Program-made: the position numbers and the translations under genes
Notes under the pieces: generated by a model
What the model saw: the letters and a program-made list of their open reading frames with translations, nothing else
Databases searched by the model: none
Told to the model about the DNA's origin: nothing
Assembly: GCF_001422485.1 (NCBI RefSeq)
Contig: NZ_LMNF01000001.1
Location: forward strand, 905,050-969,049
Direction of reading: 5' to 3'
Length of the DNA: 64,000 nucleotides
Origin: Agreia sp. Leaf283
GTDB lineage: Bacteria; Actinomycetota; Actinomycetes; Actinomycetales; Microbacteriaceae
Shown: positions 36,313 to 44,667 of the stretch, piece after piece
Position numbering within the stretch: the stretch's first letter is position 1
How the letters are laid out: the number at the start of each line of letters is the position of its first letter

Positions 36313-37334
36313 ACCGCGCTCGAGCTCGCCCAGAGGTTGATGTCGCGGTCGCCGGCCAGTTCGTCGATCTTCGCGAGTTCCTCGCTCGTGAACGCGAGGT
36401 TCTGCACGGCGGCCAGGTTGTCGTCGAGCTGCTTCACCGACGACGCTCCGATGAGAACCGAGGTCACGCGCTCGTCGCGCAGCGCCCACGAGAGCGCCAG
36501 CTGGGCGAGGGTCTGACCTCGGCCTGAGGCGATGTCGTTGAGGGCCCGAACCCGCCCGAGCGTCTCGTCGGTAAGCATCCGCTTCTGCATCGAGCCGCCT
36601 CGCGCGCCGCGCGAATCGGCCGGGATGCCGTCGAGGTAGCGGTCGGTGAGCAGGCCCTGGGCGAGCGGAGAGAATGCTATGCAGCCGACGCCGAGCTCGC
36701 CGAGGGTGTCGAGCAGGCCGTCCTCGATCCAGCGGTTGAACATGGAGTACGAGGGCTGGTGGATCAGCAGCGGCGTGCCGAGATCGGCGAGGATGCGCGC
36801 CGCCTCGAGCGTGCGCTCGGGCGAGTAGCTCGAGATGCCGGCGTAGAGGGCGCGACCCGACTGCACCGCAGTATGCAGGGCGCCCATCGTCTCTTCGAGG
36901 GGAGTGTCGGGGTCGGCGCGGTGGCTGTAGAAGATGTCGACGTAGTCGATGCCCATGCGAGCGAGGGACTGATCGAGCGAGGCGAGCAGATACTTGCGCG
37001 ATCCGTGGTCGCCGTAGGGTCCGGGCCACATGTCGTAGCCGGCCTTGGTCGAGAGCACGAGCTCGTCGCGGTAGGGCGCGAAGTCCTCTGCGAACATGCG
37101 GCCGAAGTTGGTCTCGGCGCTGCCATAGGGCGGGCCGTAGTTGTTGGCCAGGTCGAAGTGGGTCACGCCGGAGTCGAATGCGCGGCGGAGGATCGCGCGC
37201 TGCGTCTCGATGGCCACGTCGTCGCCGAAGTTCTGCCAGAGTCCGAGCGAGACGGCGGGAAGTTTGAGGCCGCTTCGCCCCGTGCGTCGGTAGGGGAAGC
37301 TGTCGTAGCGCGAGTCTGAGGCGAGGTAGGTCAT
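36309..37334 (-). CDS. Aldo/keto reductase, YghZ (glyceraldehyde-3-phosphate reductase) type
   Basis: The 341-residue protein has FDLANNYGPPYGSAE (catalytic D and Y near residue 57), the STKAGYDMWPGPYGD block with the catalytic K and the YghZ-specific insert, and FYSHRADPDTPLEETM with the catalytic H. The end includes GASSVKQLDDNLAA for NADPH. It probably reduces short aldehydes such as methylglyoxal or L-glyceraldehyde 3-phosphate (family knowledge). MTYLASDSRYD is the usual start; a GTG at 37352 is an alternative. Confidence 0.93.
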   Translation of the reverse strand: MTYLASDSRYDSFPYRRTGRSGLKLPAVSLGLWQNFGDDVAIETQRAILRRAFDSGVTHFDLANNYGPPYGSAETNFGRMFAEDFAPYRDELVLSTKAGYDMWPGPYGDHGSRKYLLASLDQSLARMGIDYVDIFYSHRADPDTPLEETMGALHTAVQSGRALYAGISSYSPERTLEAARILADLGTPLLIHQPSYSMFNRWIEDGLLDTLGELGVGCIAFSPLAQGLLTDRYLDGIPADSRGARGGSMQKRMLTDETLGRVRALNDIASGRGQTLAQLALSWALRDERVTSVLIGASSVKQLDDNLAAVQNLAFTSEELAKIDELAGDRDINLWASSSAV

Positions 37335-37491
37335 TACTCGATGATGGGTCACCCGACGCGAAAGCCGCTACCGCTTGCGATGTCGGAAAAAAGTTCTGAA
37401 GAGGTGCATCCAAACGCATGGGTTCGACAGAAGTGGTCTGTGTAAGCAGTTTTCTCTTCGCCCCCGATCGGGGCTCGACCAGGAGGTATCC

Positions 37492-38322
37492 ATGCGCAAG
37501 ACCCTCATCGCCGGCATCGCAGCCGGTGCGTTCATCGCAGCCGCAGCCGCTCTTCCCGCATCCGCGGCCGAAGGCGACGCACAACTCTCGGTGCTGCACG
37601 CGGTTCCGGGCGTCACCGTCGACGTCTACGTGAACGGAGCCCTGACCCTCGACGACTTCACGCCGGGCACGCTCGCCGGACCCCTGCCGTTGCCGGCCGG
37701 AACCTACTCGGTGGCCATCACGGCATCCGATGCCGCCGACGCGAGCGCCCCGGTGATCGGACCGGTCGACCTGCCCCTCGCGGCGAACGGCAACTACACC
37801 GCCGTGGCCCACCTCGACGCGTCGGGCAACCCCACCGCAACCCTGTTCACGAACGACACAGCCACCCTCGCCGCCGGCGAGGGACGCCTGACCGTGCGCC
37901 ACGTCGCCGCCGCTCCCGCGGTCGACGTTCTCGCCGGAGGCAGCCCCGTGATCACGAACCTCGCAAACCCGGGCGAGTCCGTGCTCACACTTCCCGCCGG
38001 CACCGTGTCGGCGTCGGTCGCCGCCACAGGAACCACCGACCCTGTGATCGGCCCGGCCGACGTCGACGTGGCCGAGGGAACGAACACCATCGTCTACGCG
38101 TGGGGCAGCCTCGCCGACGGCAACCTGGCGCTCGCGGTGCAGACCATCGGCGGACTGCACTCGAACCCGGGCGGTGTTCCCGCCGGTAACGCGGGCCTCG
38201 TCGCCACCAACCAGCCAGGAGACTCCACCGGTCTGCTGGTCGGCGGGGCGCTCGCCCTGCTGCTCGCGGCGCTTGCAATCACCGCCGTGCGCAGCCGGGC
38301 GCTTGCCAAGGTCGAGCGCTGA
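37492..38322 (+). CDS. DUF4397-domain cell-surface protein
   Basis: The 276-residue protein has a Sec signal peptide (KTLIAGIAAGAFIAAAAALP, cut near ASA-AEG), two DUF4397 beta-sandwich modules (LSVLHAVPGVTVDVYVNG and LTVRHVAAAPAVDVLAGG), a linker, and a C-terminal membrane segment plus SRALAKVER. The end looks like a sorting signal, but the expected LPXTG is absent; the equivalent position reads NQPGDSTG. AGGAGG before ATG 37492 is strong. It is first in a cluster with a class F sortase, an ECF sigma factor and an anti-sigma factor. Confidence 0.88.
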   Translation: MRKTLIAGIAAGAFIAAAAALPASAAEGDAQLSVLHAVPGVTVDVYVNGALTLDDFTPGTLAGPLPLPAGTYSVAITASDAADASAPVIGPVDLPLAANGNYTAVAHLDASGNPTATLFTNDTATLAAGEGRLTVRHVAAAPAVDVLAGGSPVITNLANPGESVLTLPAGTVSASVAATGTTDPVIGPADVDVAEGTNTIVYAWGSLADGNLALAVQTIGGLHSNPGGVPAGNAGLVATNQPGDSTGLLVGGALALLLAALAITAVRSRALAKVER

Positions 38323-39044
38323 CCGGCAGGCACTCCCTCGCGACCGCGGTTCGGGCACACGCAGCCCGGGCCGCGGTCATCGGCGCGCTCGCGTGCGCCT
38401 CGATGCTTCTGATCACCGGATGCGGCGCCGCCGCCGACGCCCCCGCCACCCCGACGCCGGCCGGCGTCGCGCGGTCGGCGACACCCACGGCGACACCCGC
38501 ACCGACGCCGAGCGCGACGGGCGCGCCGACCGGGCCCGCGGCATCCGGCGTACCCCTGACCGACGCGAGCCTGGGGGCCCACCCCGCCGAGCCCGTCGTG
38601 CAGCCGGCCAGGGTGCAGGTGCCGTCGCTCGGCATCGACGTGACGGTGTCGCCCGAGGGAGTCGACGCGACCGGGGCGCTCGCGCTCTCCGACGACCCCG
38701 CGATCGCCTCGTGGTACCGCTACGGACCGACCCCGTGGAGCACGGCCGGAACCGCCGTGATCGCCGCCCACGTCGACTCGTTCGACTACGGCGTCGGCCA
38801 GTTCGCCCTGCTGCTGGATGCCCCGGTCGGCACGGAGATCGTGACCACCTCGGTCGATGGCCGGGTCGCCCGCTTCTCGGTTCAGGAGGTGTCGATGATC
38901 GACAAGACCGGCGTCGACTGGAACGCCGTCTTCGACCGCTCAGGCCCGCACCGTCTGGCGCTCATCACCTGCGGGGGAGAGTTCAACTACGATACGGGTC
39001 ACTACCTCAGCAACGTGATCGTCACCGCGGTACCGATCGCGTGA
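38319..39044 (+). CDS. Class F sortase with lipoprotein-type signal (probable CTG start)
   Basis: The mature domain has sortase residues: the His in VIAAHVDSF, the Cys in ALITCGGEF and an Arg in the strand that follows the Cys region, typical of class F. The N-terminus is Pro/Thr-rich after a lipobox LLITGC. The only ATG before it (38403) leaves six residues, too few for a signal peptide. In frame upstream, basic residues and VIGALACASMLLITGC form a normal signal, with CTG 38319 overlapping the stop of the previous gene and AAGG 7 bases before. It probably attaches the DUF4397 protein to the wall. Confidence 0.82.
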   Translation: MTGRHSLATAVRAHAARAAVIGALACASMLLITGCGAAADAPATPTPAGVARSATPTATPAPTPSATGAPTGPAASGVPLTDASLGAHPAEPVVQPARVQVPSLGIDVTVSPEGVDATGALALSDDPAIASWYRYGPTPWSTAGTAVIAAHVDSFDYGVGQFALLLDAPVGTEIVTTSVDGRVARFSVQEVSMIDKTGVDWNAVFDRSGPHRLALITCGGEFNYDTGHYLSNVIVTAVPIA

Positions 39045-39059
39045 TGGGGGTGGCGACGT

Positions 39060-39650
39060 ATGCTCGAGGTGTCCACAAGGAAGCCGCACACTGACGTGAC
39101 CGACACATCGATCGACGAGAGCGCGCTGGTCGACGCCTTCTGCTCGGGTGACGACCGGGCTCTGGCCGGCGTCTACGAGCGCTGGTCGTCGCTCGTCTAC
39201 ACGCTGGCGCTGCGCTCGCTGGGCGACGCGCGCGACGCGGAGGACGTGACCCAGAAGGTGTTCGTCGCCGCGTGGCGCGGCCGCTCGGGCTACGACCCCG
39301 ACAGGGCGAGCATGGGCGGCTGGCTCGTGGGAATCACACGGCACTGCATCGCTGACGCCCACGAGGCGCGCAGCCGGATGCGCCGGGCCGATGAGGCGCA
39401 CGCTCTCGAGAGCGACGCCGCGACCGTCGACGACACGGCGGAGGTGGCGGACAGGTTGATGATGGCCGACGAGCTCGCGCGGCTCGACCCCGTGCCGCGC
39501 ACGATCATGCGGCTGGCCTTCTTCGCCGACCTGACTCATGCCCAGATCGCCGACAGGCTCGGGCTTCCGCTCGGAACCGTGAAAAGTCATATCCGTCGAA
39601 GTCTGTCTCGGCTACGAATACGTTTGGAGGTGAACGATGACACATATTGA
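39060..39650 (+). CDS. ECF-family RNA polymerase sigma factor (SigK-like)
   Basis: The 196-residue protein has region 2 ([40 protein letters not shown]) and region 4 ([38 protein letters not shown]) with the short linker typical of ECF factors. It overlaps the anti-sigma gene by 14 bases, which resembles the SigK-RskA pair of mycobacteria that controls secreted antigens. The DUF4397 and sortase genes upstream are its likely targets (inference). The start at ATG 39060 has only a weak ribosome site. Confidence 0.93.
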   Translation: MLEVSTRKPHTDVTDTSIDESALVDAFCSGDDRALAGVYERWSSLVYTLALRSLGDARDAEDVTQKVFVAAWRGRSGYDPDRASMGGWLVGITRHCIADAHEARSRMRRADEAHALESDAATVDDTAEVADRLMMADELARLDPVPRTIMRLAFFADLTHAQIADRLGLPLGTVKSHIRRSLSRLRIRLEVNDDTY

Positions 39651-40440
39651 TGCCGATGAACTGGCGCTGATCTCGCTGGGCGAGGTGGCGCCGAGCGCCG
39701 TCGAGGCCGAGCACCTGGCCTCGTGTGCCTCGTGCGCCGCCGAACTGCGCGAGCTGTCGACGGTGGTGCACCGGGGCCGGTCTGCGCACGGCGAGTCGCT
39801 CGTCGAACCGTCGCCCGCGGTGTGGGAGCGCATCCGCACGCAGATCGTCGCCGATGCGGATGTCGCCGCCGACGCTCAGGCCGCGGCGGGCCCTGAGATG
39901 TCGCAGAGGGCTGCTTCGCGCGCCGAGAAGTCGCCATCTGCGGCATCTCGGCCGGCCTCCGAGCGTGCTCGCAGGCGCTGGCGCACGCGCATGGTGGTTC
40001 CGCTGGCCGTCGCCGCCCTCGTGGTGGGGCTCGTCGCAGGAACCGGAGTCGGCATCTGGTGGCAGTCCGCCCAGAGCGCGAACACCGGAGTCGTGGTCGC
40101 GGGTGCCGAGCTGGACCCGTTCCCCGACTGGGCGGATGCGCACGGCAGCGCGGTGGTCGAGGTTCTGGCCGATGGCACGCGTCAGGTCGTGGTCGACATC
40201 GACACGGCAGGGCAGAGCGGCCCCGCAGACGACCGGCTGCGCGAGGTGTGGCTCATCTCTACAGACGGAACCGCGCTCGTGAGCATCGGCTTCCTCGACG
40301 GGGCCGAGGGCAGGTTCGAGCTGCCGGCGGGCGTCGACCTCGCGACGTACTCCCTCGTCGACGTCTCGGCCGAGCCCGACGACGGAGACACCACGCACTC
40401 GGGCGACTCGATCGTGCGAGGCGAGCTGCGCAGCATCTGA
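39637..40440 (+). CDS. RskA-type anti-sigma factor
   Basis: The 267-residue membrane protein has an N-terminal zinc-binding anti-sigma region, [17 protein letters not shown] near residue 30 (HxxxCxxC), a linker, one membrane segment [20 protein letters not shown] near residues 117-136 and an extracytoplasmic RskA domain ([49 protein letters not shown]-like). It holds the ECF factor at the membrane until regulated proteolysis. It starts inside the sigma gene, so both are translated in step. Confidence 0.93.
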   Translation: MTHIDADELALISLGEVAPSAVEAEHLASCASCAAELRELSTVVHRGRSAHGESLVEPSPAVWERIRTQIVADADVAADAQAAAGPEMSQRAASRAEKSPSAASRPASERARRRWRTRMVVPLAVAALVVGLVAGTGVGIWWQSAQSANTGVVVAGAELDPFPDWADAHGSAVVEVLADGTRQVVVDIDTAGQSGPADDRLREVWLISTDGTALVSIGFLDGAEGRFELPAGVDLATYSLVDVSAEPDDGDTTHSGDSIVRGELRSI

Positions 40441-40441
40441 G

Positions 40442-40476
40442 CGGGGCCCGGGCTCCTGGAGGGGAGCCGGGCCCCG
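40442..40476. terminator. Strong GC-rich terminator hairpin
   Basis: CGGGGCCCGGGCTCC pairs with GGAGCCGGGCCCCG around a short loop. It starts right after the anti-sigma stop and lies 7 bases from the convergent gene end, so it can terminate both. Confidence 0.8.
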
Positions 40477-40482
40477 TCCGCG

Positions 40483-40770
40483 CTACTCGGCAGTGCGGTC
40501 GACGTCGCCCGCGGTGTCGCTGTCTTTGTTTGTGTCACCGGTGTTCGAGATGTCGACGGCGCCGTCGGATCCGTTGCCGTTGCCCTCGGTGCGGGGGCGG
40601 GTCTTGCCCTCGTCGACGGCGCGGATGCTGCGGAGGTCGTCGTCGAGCCCCGCGTTGCGGTTCGCATCCGCCTCGGCGTGATCGCGGCGTCCGGCCTCCT
40701 TCTCCTCTTCGGTCGCTTCGGTGGCGCCGTCCATGATGGGCGCGTCCTGGGTCTTCTTGTTGTCGGTCAT
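40483..40770 (-). CDS. Acidic, probably disordered small protein
   Basis: The 95-residue product starts MTDNKKTQDAPIMDGATEAT and is almost entirely charged or polar (Asp, Glu, Lys, Asn, Thr), with no hydrophobic core. Such proteins are often stress-induced in soil actinobacteria, but I recognise no family. It is divergent from an SDR of the type found in general-stress regulons, 172 bases away. The start at ATG 40770 avoids an upstream promoter overlap. Confidence 0.6.
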   Translation of the reverse strand: MTDNKKTQDAPIMDGATEATEEEKEAGRRDHAEADANRNAGLDDDLRSIRAVDEGKTRPRTEGNGNGSDGAVDISNTGDTNKDSDTAGDVDRTAE

Positions 40771-40942
40771 ATCCGAATCGTACGTCCGGGTGCTCCCGGG
40801 CACGGGTGGCTTGCACGGCCGCAGAACATCTGGGTCGAATCCGGGTTCCGGGGGCCGGTGTGCGCGGCGTCAACCCCATCGGGGTGAATCGGATGCCGCG
40901 GGTAGCGTCGCTGGAACGCGTCTCACCCCCGAAAGGATCGCC

Positions 40943-41836
40943 ATGACCGACCAGTACACCTTCCAGGATCCGTCCGCCATGTACTCCGACATCGACACGA
41001 CGGCCCAGTACCAGCTGGGCGCCGGACTCGACGTGAAGCTGAACAACAGGGCCGACCACGGCGAGCAGAGCTACCGGGGATCCGGTCGACTCATCGGACG
41101 CAAGGCCCTCATCACCGGCGGCGACTCGGGCATCGGCGCGGCCGTGGCGATCGCCTTCGCCCGCGAGGGCGCCGACGTCGTCATCTCGTACCTCGCCGAA
41201 GAGCAGCCGGATGCCGACAGGATCCTCGAGCTCGTGCGCGAGGCCGGGCGCACCGGAGTAGGCATTCCGGGCGACATTACCGACCCCGCACACTGCCGCG
41301 CTCTCGTCGATCAGGCGGTCGAGGAGCTCGGCGGCCTCGACATCGTGGTGAACAATGCGGCGAAGCAGCAGCACGCGGAGTCCCTGGTCGACATCAGCGA
41401 CGAGCAGTTCGACGAGACCATGAAGACCAACGTCTACGCCACGTTCTGGATCACCAAGGCCGCACTCCCGCATCTCCAGCCCGGCGCAACCATCATCACC
41501 ACCTCGTCGAACCAGGCGTACACCCCGAGCGAGAACCTCGTCGACTATGCGACGACGAAGGCCGCGGTCAACACGTTCTCGAAGGCGCTGGCGCAGCAGC
41601 TTGCTCCGAAGGGCATCCGCGTGAACATCGTCGCCCCCGGACCCATCTGGACGCCCCTGCAGACGGCGGGCGGCCAGATCATCGAAGAGCTTCCCGAGCT
41701 CGGACAGGACACTCCCATCGGCCGCATCGGACAGCCCGCCGAGCTCGCTCCGGCCTACGTGTTCCTCGCGTCGCCGGAGTCGAGCTACGTGATCGGCGAG
41801 ACGCTCACGGTCAACGGAGGCAAGCCCACTCCGTGA
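40943..41836 (+). CDS. Short-chain dehydrogenase/reductase (YghA/YhdF type)
   Basis: The 297-residue SDR has an N-terminal extension of about 50 residues (YTFQDPSAMYSDIDTTAQYQ) that is typical of the YghA/YhdF group, then KALITGGDSGIGAAVA for NADP, VVNNAAKQQH, catalytic Ser in TTSSNQAY and Tyr/Lys in YATTKAAVN, and an end TVNGGKP. GAAAGGA precedes ATG 40943. Members are often induced by general stress. Its 3' end overlaps the convergent tatB frame by 52 bases. Confidence 0.93.
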   Translation: MTDQYTFQDPSAMYSDIDTTAQYQLGAGLDVKLNNRADHGEQSYRGSGRLIGRKALITGGDSGIGAAVAIAFAREGADVVISYLAEEQPDADRILELVREAGRTGVGIPGDITDPAHCRALVDQAVEELGGLDIVVNNAAKQQHAESLVDISDEQFDETMKTNVYATFWITKAALPHLQPGATIITTSSNQAYTPSENLVDYATTKAAVNTFSKALAQQLAPKGIRVNIVAPGPIWTPLQTAGGQIIEELPELGQDTPIGRIGQPAELAPAYVFLASPESSYVIGETLTVNGGKPTP

Positions 41837-42375
41837 GCTGACTGGGTCTGACGCGGCTTCTCTCGGGCGGGCGTCGAGTTGCCCGATTCCGCCGCCTCGA
41901 GTAGATGCGACGCGGCGGAATCAGGCAACTCGCTCGCTCGCTGGGGTGACTCCACCGCATTGACGCGGGCGAGCAGCGCCTGCTGCCAACCGGTCGCCGG
42001 TGCGGCCGGTCGCAGCGGCGGGGTGGATGCCTCGGACCGGGCATCCGACGCCGGTTCGGCCGGGGCGGGGTCGACGGCCGGCTCCGAGCCGACAGGCGGG
42101 GCGGGGTCGTCGCGCGGGGTCGGGTCGACGGCCAGCGCCTCCTGCACGATGCGGCGAGGGTCGTACTGTCGGGGGTCGAGCCTTCTCCACTCCGCCGGAT
42201 CGAACTCGGGGCCGAGCTCCTCCGCGGCCCGAGCCTTCGCGCCGTCGAGAAACGCGCGAACGGTCGTGACGAATGAGGCGAGCTTCTCGGCGTAGTGGGG
42301 CAAGCGCTCAGGGCCGATGATGATCGCGGCGATGATGCCGATCACGACCAGCTTGTCGAGGGTGAGTCCGAACAC
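41785..42375 (-). CDS. tatB: Twin-arginine translocase subunit TatB
   Basis: The 196-residue protein opens FGLTLDKLVVIGIIAAIIIG, a membrane helix followed by PERLPHYAEKLASFVTTVRA, the amphipathic helix that defines TatB. The middle is Pro/Asp-rich. The start is GTG 42375 with AAAGGAG. The last 50 or so residues are translated through the 56-nt palindrome at 41876-41931 and into the convergent SDR gene, so the true C-terminus is probably an extension gained after loss of an earlier stop. TatB hands cargo to TatC in the membrane. Confidence 0.9.
   Translation of the reverse strand: MFGLTLDKLVVIGIIAAIIIGPERLPHYAEKLASFVTTVRAFLDGAKARAAEELGPEFDPAEWRRLDPRQYDPRRIVQEALAVDPTPRDDPAPPVGSEPAVDPAPAEPASDARSEASTPPLRPAAPATGWQQALLARVNAVESPQRASELPDSAASHLLEAAESGNSTPAREKPRQTQSAHGVGLPPLTVSVSPIT
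41876..41931. repeat. 56-nt intergenic palindrome, class I copy C
   Basis: The outer arms are GAGTTGCC/GGCAACTC and the inner arms ATTCCGCCGC/GCGGCGGAAT. The length equals that of copies A and B. It lies 39 bases after the SDR stop and inside the 3' part of the tatB reading frame. Confidence 0.8.
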
Positions 42376-42388
42376 GGGGTGCTCCTTT

Positions 42389-42470
42389 CGGTCGGTCGGT
42401 CGGTCGGGCGGAGGCCAGGCGGTCAGCCGGTCGGGGACGGGCGGTCAGGCGGCGGGGCAGGCGGGGGTCG
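42389..42470. repeat. GGTC-rich low-complexity stretch
   Basis: Between tatB and tatC there are four or more GGTC units in a row, followed by GGCGG/GGTCAGG variants. It contains no reading frame of note. It could be a site of slipped-strand change that alters the space between tatC and tatB. Confidence 0.6.
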
Positions 42471-42477
42471 GCGCCTG

Positions 42478-43284
42478 TCAGGCGTCGACGAGATTGCGGT
42501 CGATGTCGAGTTCGCGGTCGATGTCCGCGTCGCGATAGTGTGCCGTGTCGTCGGTCAGCAGTCGGGCGCGTCGCTTCGCGGCGACGCGGTCGTGCAGCAC
42601 CGCGATCAGCGCTGCGGCGGCGAACAGGGCCGCCATGGGAACGGCCAGCAGGAACATCGTGGCGATGTCGGCGGAGGGTGTGGCGATGGCGCTGAACACC
42701 AGAATGCCGAGGATCACGATCCGCCAGCTCGACACCACAGTCCTGCCCGGAAGCACGCCGACCGCGTTGAGCAGCACCACGAACACGGGCAGAACGAAGG
42801 CCACGCCCACGGCGAGAACGAGCTTCATCACGAAGTCCACGTAGTACGAGGCCACGAGCACCGTGCTGTCATCGGTCGAGGCAATGCCGGCCAGCAGCTC
42901 GACGACGTGCGGGAACAGGAGGAAGCCCGTGACGCATCCGATGACGAAGAGCGGCACGGCCGCGACGAAGAAGCCCAGCGTGTAGTTCTTCTCGCGGCGG
43001 GTGAGCCCGGGCAGGAAGAAGGCGAAGACCTGATGCAGCCAGACCGGGCTCGACAGGGCCGCCCCGGCGAAGAGGGCGATGCGCAGCTTCAGGTCGAAGG
43101 CCGCGCTGATGCTGTCGTAGTTCAGGCTGGCGTTGCGCGAGAGGGCCAGCGCTTCGATGGGCGTGCGCAGGATCTCGAGGATCTGGTCGCTGAGAAGGTA
43201 CCCCGCGGCGGCTCCGACGAGCAGCGCGAGCAGGATGCGGAACAGACGCGTGCGCGCCTCGCGCAGATGCTCGATGAGCGTCAT
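42478..43284 (-). CDS. tatC: Twin-arginine translocase subunit TatC
   Basis: The 268-residue protein has six membrane segments and begins MTLIEHLREARTRLFRILLA, the conserved signal-binding N-terminus of TatC; ALSSPVWLHQVFAFFLPGLT and ATPSADIATMFLLAVPM are further family blocks. It recognises the twin-arginine signal. AGAGAGG precedes ATG 43284. It lies between tatA and tatB. The C-terminal tail is long and charged (DTAHYRDADIDRELDIDRNL). Confidence 0.95.
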   Translation of the reverse strand: MTLIEHLREARTRLFRILLALLVGAAAGYLLSDQILEILRTPIEALALSRNASLNYDSISAAFDLKLRIALFAGAALSSPVWLHQVFAFFLPGLTRREKNYTLGFFVAAVPLFVIGCVTGFLLFPHVVELLAGIASTDDSTVLVASYYVDFVMKLVLAVGVAFVLPVFVVLLNAVGVLPGRTVVSSWRIVILGILVFSAIATPSADIATMFLLAVPMAALFAAAALIAVLHDRVAAKRRARLLTDDTAHYRDADIDRELDIDRNLVDA

Positions 43285-43343
43285 CCGGCCTCTCTCGGCC
43301 CGGCCCGCCCTGCTGCCGCGTGAGCGGCGTGAGCCGCTCACGG

Positions 43344-43562
43344 TCAGAGCCGGTCTGCGGGAACGGGCGCATCCACGGTCGTCGCCGAGGTCGCAGGGGC
43401 GTCTGCGGCGGCGGACCCGTCGCGGGATTCGGACTTGAGGATGCGGGCCGACTGCCCGACGCTCTTCGCGAGCGCCGGCAGTTTGCTGGCTCCGAAGAAG
43501 AGCAGCACGACGGCGAGGAGGATGAGCGCGTGCCATCCGGTGAGGTTCTGGAGCAGTCCCAT
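43344..43562 (-). CDS. tatA: Twin-arginine translocase subunit TatA
   Basis: The 72-residue protein has the TatA layout: a short membrane helix ALILLAVVLLFFGASKLPAL, then an amphipathic helix AKSVGQSARILKSE and an Ala/Pro-rich tail. TatA forms the translocation pore. It starts at ATG 43562, after AAGAAGG. It follows the intradiol dioxygenase-like gene with 109 bases between, most of them taken by a palindromic element. Confidence 0.94.
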   Translation of the reverse strand: MGLLQNLTGWHALILLAVVLLFFGASKLPALAKSVGQSARILKSESRDGSAAADAPATSATTVDAPVPADRL

Positions 43563-43599
43563 GAGGGGCCTTCTTTCGTGTGTGAGGTGGAGGAGGTGA

Positions 43600-43671
43600 G
43601 CGTCCGCGCCCGCTGGGGTCATGTGCGCCCGGTCGACGGGCCGCGGATGCGCCGAACGGGCGCGGATGCGG
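43600..43671. repeat. Intergenic palindrome, class III copy 2
   Basis: This element is about 85% identical to the reverse complement of 27704-27772. Outer strands TCCGCGCCCG and CGGGCGCGGA pair. It begins directly after the stop of the dioxygenase-like gene, as its partner does after the DUF429 gene. Confidence 0.75.
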
Positions 43672-44652
43672 CTAGTTGGCGGGGCCGCCGCCGCCGCTGG
43701 GCGCGGCGCCTGCGGTGGGTGCGGTGCTCGTGTCGACGCGAACGGTGAGCGCGACCTGGTAGCCGTTCGTCGCATCCCCCGTCACGGTCGCGAGCTGCAG
43801 GGCGCCGCCGTCGTCACCGAACACGTTGTCGCTGTCGAGGCTGACCTTCGACAGGTTCGAGCTCGAGCCGTCGTAGCCCGAGAGGGCGTACACGGTGTCG
43901 CACACGTCTTGTGGCAGGGCGACCTGCGAGGTCGCGATGGCGTTGGCCGAGTCGGTGATGTCGCCGATCGCGGGGTAGACCTCGAAGTGGATGTGGGGCC
44001 AGCGGCCTGAGTAGCAGGCGGGGAAGATCGAGGTGTACGACACGGTTCCGTTGCCGTCGGCGACCTGCACGCCGCGCAGGTAGGTCTCGTTCTCGACGCC
44101 CGACGAGTACATCGAGTAGTTGCCGTCGGCATCGCAGTGCCAGACGTAGACGGCGACGTTCGCGAACGGGGCGTCGTTGTTGGCCATGTCGAGGATGGTC
44201 AGGCTGAGCGCGATGGGAACGCCGGCTGCGGTGGTGCCGCCACCGAGGCTCGAGCGGATGTCGCTGCGCACGATGCCTGACTCCTCGAGCACGTCGGCGC
44301 CGTTCGAGCCGTCGCCGGGGTACGGGCCGGCGGTCTCGTCGGGGATCTCGCCGGCGGGCACCGCGGTCGTGGATGCCGCGGCCGTGCTGCTCGTGGTGGG
44401 CGTGGTCGTCGGGGTGGCGGTGGCCGTCGCGGTGCCTGCCGCGCTCGAGCCGGAGCCGCCCGTGGAGCAGGCCGCGAGGGCGACGGCTCCGGCGCCGAGT
44501 CCGAGCATGCTCAGAACGACGCGGCGGCTGACGAGCGTGCGGATGTCGAAGGCGACGCCCTGGTCGACGACCTCCTCGTCTGCGCGGTCGAGGAGTCGGC
44601 CCTCGTAGGCCGGCCCCTGCGGGGTGAGTTCTGGTTCGGGGATCCTGCTCAT
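43672..44652 (-). CDS. Tat-exported intradiol ring-cleavage dioxygenase-like lipoprotein
   Basis: The 326-residue protein has a twin-arginine signal with lipobox, SRRVVLSMLGLGAGAVALAA before CSTGG (near residues 42-66), then a Thr/Ala-rich linker. The folded part resembles catechol dioxygenases: IPDETAGPYPGDGSNG, NVAVYVWHCDADGNYSMYSS, TSIFPACYSGRWPHIHFEVY. Tyr and His residues of the Fe(III) site are present in YSGRWPHIH. Linear homologues are secreted in actinobacteria with unknown substrates. It lies directly upstream of tatA, tatC and tatB and would need Tat for export. Confidence 0.88.
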   Translation of the reverse strand: MSRIPEPELTPQGPAYEGRLLDRADEEVVDQGVAFDIRTLVSRRVVLSMLGLGAGAVALAACSTGGSGSSAAGTATATATPTTTPTTSSTAAASTTAVPAGEIPDETAGPYPGDGSNGADVLEESGIVRSDIRSSLGGGTTAAGVPIALSLTILDMANNDAPFANVAVYVWHCDADGNYSMYSSGVENETYLRGVQVADGNGTVSYTSIFPACYSGRWPHIHFEVYPAIGDITDSANAIATSQVALPQDVCDTVYALSGYDGSSSNLSKVSLDSDNVFGDDGGALQLATVTGDATNGYQVALTVRVDTSTAPTAGAAPSGGGGPAN

Positions 44653-44667
44653 GACTGCCTCTCGGGG

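Noticed and set aside
37400-37450. SigK-type promoter (GCATCC box) before the DUF4397 gene
   Set aside because: A GCATCC box is present at about 37405, but no convincing minus-10 partner at the right spacing was found.
37492-38322. Classical LPXTG sorting signal in the DUF4397 protein
   Set aside because: Membrane segment and basic end are present, but no LPXTG or close variant precedes them; the nearest sequence is NQPGDSTG.
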